Positions 15,823 to 21,449 of a DNA stretch of 21,449 nucleotides are shown here, piece after piece. The stretch is from CANHCC01 sp040381555 (GTDB taxonomy: Bacteria > Bacteroidota > Bacteroidia > J057 > RFSG01): assembly GCA_040381555.1 (NCBI GenBank), contig JBEIHC010000045.1, positions 1-21,449 of the forward strand, in the 5' to 3' direction. Positions within the stretch are counted from its first letter, which is position 1. The number at the start of each line of letters is the position of its first letter. The notes under the pieces were generated by a model. It was not told where the DNA came from and searched no databases. It was given only the letters and a program-made list of their open reading frames with translations. The position numbers were made by a program, and so were the translations under genes.

Positions 15823-17184
15823 TCAACGCCCAGCGATTTGGTCTGCCGCATTAATGCCTGACTGTACAGCACCATCCATATACCCCTGCCAGTCTCCTAA
15901 ATGTTCTCCGGCAAAGTGAATATTATGCTGCTCTTTACGCAATAAAGGAAGCGTTTCCAACCATTGCCCTGGACGATACAAAGCCACAGAGCCCATCGTA
16001 ATGGAATCACGGCCCCAATCATAGGCATTTTGCTTGATGAAACTACCCTTCACCTCTCCAAAAATTGGATTCAAGGTATCGGTTAGGGCATTGATTCTTC
16101 TTTTTGCATCGAAGCCGCCCATCAAGGCAGCCCGATCTCCGGCAGCCTGAGACATCAACACGCCATGGGTGCCATCTTGACCACGAGTGGCATGGTACAT
16201 ATAGTGAGGGGTTTCATCTGACAGCAAACTAAAATTATCATCTTGCCAAAATCTGTTTTTGAATAAAAAAGCCGTTTTGGTCACTCGACCATATTGAAGG
16301 GAATTAAGAGCCTCCCGTAGATTTACAGGAAATTCCGGTTCCCAGGTTATTCTTCGGATGGCTAGCACCGGCAAGGCACAAATGAGTTTATCCCCTTCAT
16401 AAATATTCCCATTAAAGGAAAATGCTGAAACCCCGCCTGGATCTTGTTTTACGCGGATGACCTGTTGATTCAGGTGAATATTCTGATGCCCAATTTTATC
16501 CGCTAAGGCACGGCAAAGGGCGTCATTCCCTCCGGAAATTCGAAGATCCATTTCATTCGTCGGGCCATAGGCTTCATACATATGCATACTCCGCAAAGCA
16601 GAAGTTTGGCGGATACCTTCCCCTAGAGATATGGAATCTATTAAATCCTGAATGTCCAAATCCCGAGTATCGTACCCGTTATTTCGAAGGTAACGCCACC
16701 AATCCATTGCATCAAATTCCTGACGCTTATGCTTTTCTAAAACCTGATATTTTTCAATAACTCCTCGAAGAGTATTTTTTGCGTTGGCAGAAAAACTCCA
16801 ATTTCCGGGTCGGGTATGTTCGCCCCGATAAAGCAAATGAGCATCAAAGGTATGCGCCTCTGTTTGTAAGCTCAGTTCTTGAATTAACTTCAGGATACTC
16901 TTGTGTGAGTTGCCAATCCATTCTCCCCCCATTTCGACGGTGAATTTCGCCTCTGGGTCAGGTTTATAGGTTAATACTCTACCGCCAATTCTTCCCTGAT
17001 ATTCCACAACATCAACTCCAAAACCTAATTGCTGAAGACGGTAGGCTGCACTTAAGCCTGCCAAACCTGCTCCGAGCACAACGACCCGACGCCTTTTCTT
17101 CACCGTAAAATTATATCCAGGTGCAATCAATGCACCTGCAGCTACCAAGCCTGCTGTTTTCAGAAAACTTCTCCTCTTTATCAT
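15823..17184 (-). CDS. Tat-exported flavin monoamine oxidase family protein
   Basis: The 453-residue FAD enzyme begins with a twin-arginine signal, MIKRRSFLKTAGLVAAGALIAPG, so it should be folded with cofactor and then exported. The FAD-binding Rossmann motif is VVVLGAGLAGLSAAYRL (GxGxxG at 38-43), followed by Glu61 and QGRIGGRVLT. The C-terminal flavin-contact region IHFAGEHLGDWQGYMDGAVQSG is that of monoamine, polyamine and L-amino-acid oxidases. The reaction is probably oxidative deamination of an amine or amino acid with release of peroxide; the substrate cannot be read from sequence. I chose the ATG at 17184 because the Tat signal begins there; the open frame extends 50 codons further, but that would overlap the divergent Rieske gene and bury the signal. 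Confidence 0.92.
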   Translation of the reverse strand: MIKRRSFLKTAGLVAAGALIAPGYNFTVKKRRRVVVLGAGLAGLSAAYRLQQLGFGVDVVEYQGRIGGRVLTYKPDPEAKFTVEMGGEWIGNSHKSILKLIQELSLQTEAHTFDAHLLYRGEHTRPGNWSFSANAKNTLRGVIEKYQVLEKHKRQEFDAMDWWRYLRNNGYDTRDLDIQDLIDSISLGEGIRQTSALRSMHMYEAYGPTNEMDLRISGGNDALCRALADKIGHQNIHLNQQVIRVKQDPGGVSAFSFNGNIYEGDKLICALPVLAIRRITWEPEFPVNLREALNSLQYGRVTKTAFLFKNRFWQDDNFSLLSDETPHYMYHATRGQDGTHGVLMSQAAGDRAALMGGFDAKRRINALTDTLNPIFGEVKGSFIKQNAYDWGRDSITMGSVALYRPGQWLETLPLLRKEQHNIHFAGEHLGDWQGYMDGAVQSGINAADQIAGR

Positions 17185-17214
17185 ATGAGATGGATGATTC
17201 AGTGTACTATTTGA

Positions 17215-17222
17215 CAAAAATA
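17215..17222 (-). promoter_or_regulatory. Candidate -7 box for the amine oxidase gene
   Basis: TATTTTTG on the minus strand matches TAnnTTTG and lies 30 bases before the ATG at 17184. No TTG is present at the -33 position. The 84-bp gap must hold promoters for both this gene and the divergent Rieske oxygenase; for the latter I see only a near-miss ATTATTTG at 17236-17243. Confidence 0.3.
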
Positions 17223-17268
17223 GAGTTAATTGACAATTATTTGATGTAAATTTAAGTATTTTCCCGGC

Positions 17269-18366
17269 ATGAATACACCTGAGGAAGATATTCGACATGC
17301 CCAAACGCTGGGCTCGGCTTTTTATGTAAGGCAAGATTATCTTGAAGAATCGAAGAAAAATATATTTCTAAAAAGCTGGCACTGGGCTGAAAGACGAAGA
17401 GATATGAATCCTCTTCACACTGTCTTTCCCCAAGTTTTGATGGAAGGTTTTTTAGATGAACCTTATATCCTGACCGTTCCAGAATCTTCCGTTAAACCCA
17501 TTGCCCTCTCCAATGTGTGCACCCATAGGGCTGCCCTTATTTCACAAAGTTCTGCCTCTGCTACTAAGCTCATTTGTCCTTATCATGGGAGACAATTCGA
17601 CCTAAAGGGAAATTTTAAATTTATGCCTGGATTTGAAGAAGCAGAAAATTTTCCTCGAGAATGTGAAAATCTGCACGCCTTCAACTTGGAAGAATGGGAA
17701 GGCATTTATTTTATTTCGCCCGACCCTGCAATGAACTTTTCGGATTGGATTAGACCTGTGCAAGAAAGAATGGCCTTTTTTCCGATGACTCAACTGTATT
17801 TAGAATCCTCCTTAAGCAGAGAGTATCTTGTCAAAGCACATTGGGCCTTGTATTGCGACAATTATCTGGAGGGATTTCATATTCCATTTGTACATCCAGG
17901 ACTTGCACAATCACTAGACTATAGGAACTATCGGGATGAAATATTTCCCTGGGGAACTTTGCAGGTAGGAATTGCCAAAAGTGGAGAGCTCTGTTTCGAT
18001 TTACCTCCCGAATCCCCAGATTATGGACAGCGTATTGCCGGATACTATTTCTGGCTCTATCCAAATCTAATGCTCAATTTTTATCCTTGGGGGCTTTCCG
18101 TTAACATAGTAAAACCCCTTCGAGAAAATCTAAGTAAAATAGAGTACAAAATTTTCGTTTGGAAACCTGAATACTTAGGTAAAGGCGCGGGTGCAGATTT
18201 AGATAAGGTGGAAAGAGAAGATGAGGGGGTGGTAGAAAGCGTTCAGAAAGGTCTTCATTCAGCCTATTATCCCGGAGGGCGTTTTTCCCCAAATAAAGAG
18301 CCGGGAGTGCACCATTTTCATAGATTACTGGCTCAAAGTATGGGATTTAATCACCCGCTAAGCTAA
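17269..18366 (+). CDS. Rieske non-haem iron oxygenase, alpha-subunit type
   Basis: The 365-residue protein has both domains of an aromatic-ring-hydroxylating or choline/betaine-type oxygenase. The Rieske [2Fe-2S] ligands are Cys84 and His86 (CTH) with Cys103 and His106 (CPYHG). The mononuclear iron site is in DNYLEGFHIPFVHPGL: His204 and His209, with Asp197 as the bridging residue and Asp318 (in EREDEGVVESVQKGL) as the likely third ligand. The C-terminal GRFSPNKEPGVHHFHRLLA is common in single-subunit relatives such as glycine-betaine and carnitine monooxygenases. No reductase is adjacent; a ferredoxin lies 3.2 kb away. It is divergent from a flavin amine oxidase, so an amine-like substrate is an attractive but unproven guess. 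Confidence 0.92.
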   Translation: MNTPEEDIRHAQTLGSAFYVRQDYLEESKKNIFLKSWHWAERRRDMNPLHTVFPQVLMEGFLDEPYILTVPESSVKPIALSNVCTHRAALISQSSASATKLICPYHGRQFDLKGNFKFMPGFEEAENFPRECENLHAFNLEEWEGIYFISPDPAMNFSDWIRPVQERMAFFPMTQLYLESSLSREYLVKAHWALYCDNYLEGFHIPFVHPGLAQSLDYRNYRDEIFPWGTLQVGIAKSGELCFDLPPESPDYGQRIAGYYFWLYPNLMLNFYPWGLSVNIVKPLRENLSKIEYKIFVWKPEYLGKGAGADLDKVEREDEGVVESVQKGLHSAYYPGGRFSPNKEPGVHHFHRLLAQSMGFNHPLS

Positions 18367-18387
18367 ATCGTTGAGTTTGGGTAAGAA

Positions 18388-18452
18388 GAAAGATTTACTA
18401 AAGTAATCTTGCTTGCTCGTAATAACTCCAAGTCTATTCAAGCCAATGCTTG
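18388..18452. terminator. Weak hairpins between convergent Rieske and dsbD genes
   Basis: Two small inverted repeats lie in the 111-bp gap between facing stops. AGATTTACT...AGTAATCT, around 18390-18408, forms a stem with one bulged T. CAAGC-CAAT-GCTTG at 18439-18452 forms a 5-bp stem, whose arms echo those of the 16-bp array at 7139-7370. Neither is followed by a clear T-tract. They may mark bidirectional termination, but the signal is weak. Confidence 0.25.
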
Positions 18453-18477
18453 GAATTATGCTAGGAGAACGATTTTC

Positions 18478-20571
18478 TCAATTTTTTCCTACCCTTATTT
18501 TAAACTCTTCTTTTCCAGCGTTTAAGAAACCAATATATTTTTCTATATCCCGATCATACCCAACCGGAGCATTGAGTAATTTCTCCTGATGATCGAGGAG
18601 TACATATTGAGGCTGTGCATTGGTATGATATTTTTCTTCCTGAAGCCAAGCCCATTTATCCCCTACGGTACGAATTTTCTTTCCCGAAGCGGTTGTGTAT
18701 TTTTCGTTTTCTGGCAGGTCTCGTTTGAGATCAACAAATAAGGAAATAAGAACGAAATCTTCTTTGAGGATTTTAAGAACGCGTGGATCTACCCAAACAA
18801 AGTCTTCCATTTTCCGGCAGTTGACACAACCTTTTCCGGTAAAATCAATGATGACGGGTTTTCCAGATTTCCGGGCATAAGCCATTCCTTCTTCATAATC
18901 AAAGAAGGCGCATAAACCATGGGGGGCATGTAAACTTTCGGCATATTTCCTTACCCCGGTATCCGCACAGGCGTCTTCGGCGTGATTACCCCCTCCATTT
19001 CCGGAACCCTGATAAAAAGAAAACCATAATTGTTGATCGGGGCTTTGAGGAGGGAGTAATCCGGAAAGCATTTTTAATGGATGCCCCCAGATGCCCATTA
19101 CCAAATAAAAGGAAAAGGCGAAAGAGCTCATTGCCATCATAAATCTGGGTACAGAGATAAAACTCAACTCTGAATCATGGGGGAGTTTAAACCAATTCAT
19201 CAGATAAGCTCCCATCATAAGGAAGATGGTTACCCAGATGAGGAGGTAAATTTCTCTATCCAAAATACCCCATTCATAGGTCATATCCGCCACAGAGAGA
19301 AATTTCAAGGCAAGGGCTAATTCTAAAAAACCTAGGATTACTTTGACAGAATTCAGCCAGCCACCTGATTTAGGTAAGGTATTGAGCCAAGAAGGAAAGA
19401 GGGCGAAAAGCCCGAATGGGATAGCAAAGGCCAAGGAATAGGCAGCCATTCCGAAAACTGGGCGGAGATAAGACCCACCCGCAGCTTCCACCAGAAGAGT
19501 GCCTACTATGGGGCCTGTGCAAGAGAAGGACACGAGTGCCAAGGTGAAGGCCATGAAGAATATACCCACTAATCCGCCTTGTTCACTTTTTTTGTCCATC
19601 GCATTAACCAAAGATGCTGGCAGGGTAATTTCAAACATTCCAAAAAAGGAAATGGCAAAAATGATGCAGATGAGGAAGAAGAAGATGTTAAAATACCAAG
19701 AAGTGGACCATTCATTCAGTGCTGCCGCACCTACAGTTGCGGAAACAATTACTCCCAACAACACATAAATCACGACAATACTTCCAGAATAAATCAGGGC
19801 TTTGCGAATACCATCACCACGAGATTTACTTTGTTTGGTAAAGAAACTGACCGTCATTGGAATCATGGGAAACACACAAGGGGTCAATAAAGCTAAGAGG
19901 CCAGAGCCGAAGGCTACCAGCATAAACCAAAGTATGCCTTCGTCTTTGGAAGGAGTGCCGAATTCAATATTTTCCAATAATTGCTGGCTTGCAGAATCTG
20001 CAGCTGAAGGGGCCGAAGCTCCCCCACTGGAATCTGTTTCGGAAGCCACCGCAATATCGAGCGCAGCTGTGTCTGAAGCAGCAGAACCCGACTTGGCTGC
20101 AGCAGCCTTGAAGGTGTAGGAAAAATCTTTGGTGCCTGGAACACAAGCCATCGTATCGCAAACTTGGTAATCCAGATATCCAGTAATAGCAATATCTTCA
20201 GCTGTTACCAAGAACTCTTGCGTATAATCCGCTTTGTATTTAAAATAGTAAATCTGAGTTTCAAAAATTTCATCGAATTCGGAAATGGGTTTTCCTACAT
20301 CTTTCAATGCACCTAGCGTTTTTACTCCTTTAATATTATCAATTCCCAAGGTAGTAGGTAAAGGTCCTCCAACGGAAGCTTTTGCTGCATAAATATGGTA
20401 TCCCTTATCAATACTAGCTTGAAATTTTAGGGTGAATTTATCTCCAACCTTTATGCTTTCTGATTTATCTAGCGTTATTTTCCATTTGACCGCATTTTGA
20501 ATTTGGGCCGAAACAGGAAAAGACAAATAAAGGCTTAGCAAAAAGAATAAAACTATTTTAGAGTACTTCAT
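18478..20571 (-). CDS. dsbD: Thiol:disulfide interchange protein DsbD
   Basis: DsbD passes reducing equivalents from cytoplasmic thioredoxin across the inner membrane to periplasmic thiol proteins. In the 697-residue form there is a signal peptide (to about residue 23) and an N-terminal immunoglobulin-like domain with Cys138/Cys143 in DYQVCDTMACVPG. An Ala/Ser/Thr-rich linker (about 157-197) follows. The eight-helix membrane domain carries the cysteine pair Cys232 (LLTPCVFPMIP) and Cys351 (FSCTGPIVG). The C-terminal thioredoxin-like domain has Cys582/Cys585 in FTGKGCVNCRKM. All three pairs are intact. An insert with Gly/Asn-rich sequence and extra cysteines (about 520-555) precedes the last domain. 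I chose the ATG at 20571; the TTG three codons earlier is less likely. It is 35 nt after purQ and probably co-transcribed. Confidence 0.96.
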   Translation of the reverse strand: MKYSKIVLFFLLSLYLSFPVSAQIQNAVKWKITLDKSESIKVGDKFTLKFQASIDKGYHIYAAKASVGGPLPTTLGIDNIKGVKTLGALKDVGKPISEFDEIFETQIYYFKYKADYTQEFLVTAEDIAITGYLDYQVCDTMACVPGTKDFSYTFKAAAAKSGSAASDTAALDIAVASETDSSGGASAPSAADSASQQLLENIEFGTPSKDEGILWFMLVAFGSGLLALLTPCVFPMIPMTVSFFTKQSKSRGDGIRKALIYSGSIVVIYVLLGVIVSATVGAAALNEWSTSWYFNIFFFLICIIFAISFFGMFEITLPASLVNAMDKKSEQGGLVGIFFMAFTLALVSFSCTGPIVGTLLVEAAGGSYLRPVFGMAAYSLAFAIPFGLFALFPSWLNTLPKSGGWLNSVKVILGFLELALALKFLSVADMTYEWGILDREIYLLIWVTIFLMMGAYLMNWFKLPHDSELSFISVPRFMMAMSSFAFSFYLVMGIWGHPLKMLSGLLPPQSPDQQLWFSFYQGSGNGGGNHAEDACADTGVRKYAESLHAPHGLCAFFDYEEGMAYARKSGKPVIIDFTGKGCVNCRKMEDFVWVDPRVLKILKEDFVLISLFVDLKRDLPENEKYTTASGKKIRTVGDKWAWLQEEKYHTNAQPQYVLLDHQEKLLNAPVGYDRDIEKYIGFLNAGKEEFKIRVGKN

Positions 20572-20606
20572 AGGAAACAATAGGGCGAAATAGGCGTGTA
20601 CTGTAC

Positions 20607-21305
20607 TTAACGGGAAATGCTTTTAGATTGGTTTATTTGGTTGGCGAATGCCTGCAGAATTTCTGTACCATCCGTATTTTTCAAATACTCATCGGAAGCT
20701 CTTTCGGGGTGAGGCATCATGCCAAAAACAGTTCGATTGACATTACAGATACCGGCGATATTTGCTAAGGAGCCATTGGGGTTTGCCTCGGGTGAGACAT
20801 TTCCCATTTCATCAGAATACCGAAACCAGATTTGCTGATTTTTTTCAAGAGTTTCGAGTGTCTGAGGGTCGCAATAGAAATTTCCTTCTCCATGGGCAAT
20901 GGGAATGCAAAATGCCTTATCTGCTAAATTGCTGGAAATAAAGTTTTTTTCGGGTCGAATAAAGATGTTTTTCGAAATAAACCGGGTAGAATTATTTCGC
21001 AGGAGTGCCCCTGGTAGCAAACCTGCTTCGGTAAGTATTTGAAATCCATTGCATATTCCCAGAACGAAGCCTCCTGTCTGGGCAAATAGCATTATTTCTT
21101 CCATGACGGGTGAAAAGCGGGCAATGGCTCCAGAGCGTAGATAATCTCCATAGGAAAATCCACCTGGAAGAATGACGCAATCTACGCCTTGAAGGTCTCG
21201 GTCCTGGTGCCATAATTGAATGGCAGTGTACCCCAATCTGCGTATTGCGAGAATCATGTCCTGGTCACAGTTGCTTCCCGGAAAAGTTACGATGCCGAAT
21301 TTCAT
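20607..21305 (-). CDS. purQ: Phosphoribosylformylglycinamidine synthase glutaminase subunit
   Basis: PurQ hydrolyses glutamine and passes ammonia to PurL, converting FGAR to FGAM in purine synthesis (EC 6.3.5.3 complex). The 232-residue class I glutaminase has nucleophile Cys85 in VLGICNGFQIL and the His199/Glu201 pair in MMPHPERA, plus PGGFSYGDYLRSGAIA near 47-62. I chose the ATG at 21305, the normal start MKFGIVTFPGSNCD; the open frame extends nine codons further. A stand-alone PurQ implies the multi-subunit enzyme with small PurL and PurS elsewhere, rather than the fused large PurL. Its partner genes are not in the window; dsbD is directly downstream, an unrelated function probably sharing the transcript. 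Confidence 0.96.
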   Translation of the reverse strand: MKFGIVTFPGSNCDQDMILAIRRLGYTAIQLWHQDRDLQGVDCVILPGGFSYGDYLRSGAIARFSPVMEEIMLFAQTGGFVLGICNGFQILTEAGLLPGALLRNNSTRFISKNIFIRPEKNFISSNLADKAFCIPIAHGEGNFYCDPQTLETLEKNQQIWFRYSDEMGNVSPEANPNGSLANIAGICNVNRTVFGMMPHPERASDEYLKNTDGTEILQAFANQINQSKSISR

Positions 21306-21308
21306 ACC

Positions 21309-21316
21309 CAAAATTA
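21309..21316 (-). promoter_or_regulatory. Possible -7 box immediately before purQ
   Basis: TAATTTTG matches TAnnTTTG but ends only 3 bases before the ATG at 21305, and the nearest TTG (21336-21334) lies 17 rather than 19-20 bases upstream. If functional it would give an almost leaderless mRNA. More likely it is a chance match. The remaining bases to 21449 contain no recognisable gene. Confidence 0.15.
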
Positions 21317-21449
21317 AGAAAAGCCGGCGCATTCAAGCGTTAATTTATAGAAATGAATAAAATAGAATTAGGTAGGCTTAGGAATAGGCACAATATCCAG
21401 GTAGTTTAGAGTAAGGATTGGGGGAGGATTTTAAGGTATCTTTCAAAAT

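Noticed and set aside
17185..17334. 50-residue N-terminal extension of the amine oxidase
   Set aside because: It would bury the twin-arginine signal and overlap the start of the divergent Rieske gene.

Overview
The window looks like chromosomal DNA of a member of the Bacteroidota. It is AT-rich. Several genes are preceded by the TAnnTTTG -7 box typical of that phylum, with a TTG-like -33 element about 19 bases upstream in the best cases. Many proteins resemble Bacteroidota forms, including the short thymidine kinase beginning MFIEH, the 1547-residue secreted protein, the long DsbD and the exosortase-like protein. I see no rRNA, tRNA, CRISPR, transposase or phage gene. The content is mostly housekeeping and metabolic genes, with two unusual palindromic tandem-repeat arrays.

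Layout. Positions 1-166 hold a 17-bp tandem array that runs off the left edge. Next comes a minus-strand block (482-6366): an NAD(P)-binding DUF2867 protein, a short MscS-type channel, an orphan exosortase-like protein, dihydrolipoamide dehydrogenase (lpdA) and a two-part conserved hypothetical protein. Thymidine kinase (tdk, plus strand, with a clear promoter) converges with a 1547-residue exported protein of unknown function. The gap between their ends is filled by a second array of 16-bp palindromic repeats (about 7139-7370). Upstream of the large gene, and probably transcribed with it, is an M48 metallopeptidase lipoprotein. Divergent from that are plus-strand genes for 3-hydroxyanthranilate 3,4-dioxygenase, an adrenodoxin-type ferredoxin and IscX. 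A rhodanese lipoprotein and a YeiH-type transporter (minus strand, 1-nt spacing) follow. Then come a divergent pair, a Tat-exported flavin amine oxidase and a Rieske oxygenase. The window ends with a probable purQ-dsbD transcription unit on the minus strand.

How genes may work together. Two themes recur: sulfur and Fe-S biology (ferredoxin, IscX, rhodanese, YeiH, Rieske oxygenase) and extracytoplasmic maintenance (M48 protease, DsbD, exosortase, MscS, the large secreted protein). These links are inferred from proximity.

Most unusual signal. The two arrays have different sequences but the same architecture: abutting inverted-repeat arms around a CCC or CAC loop, with arm differences matched so that pairing is kept. 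I do not recognise this repeat family.
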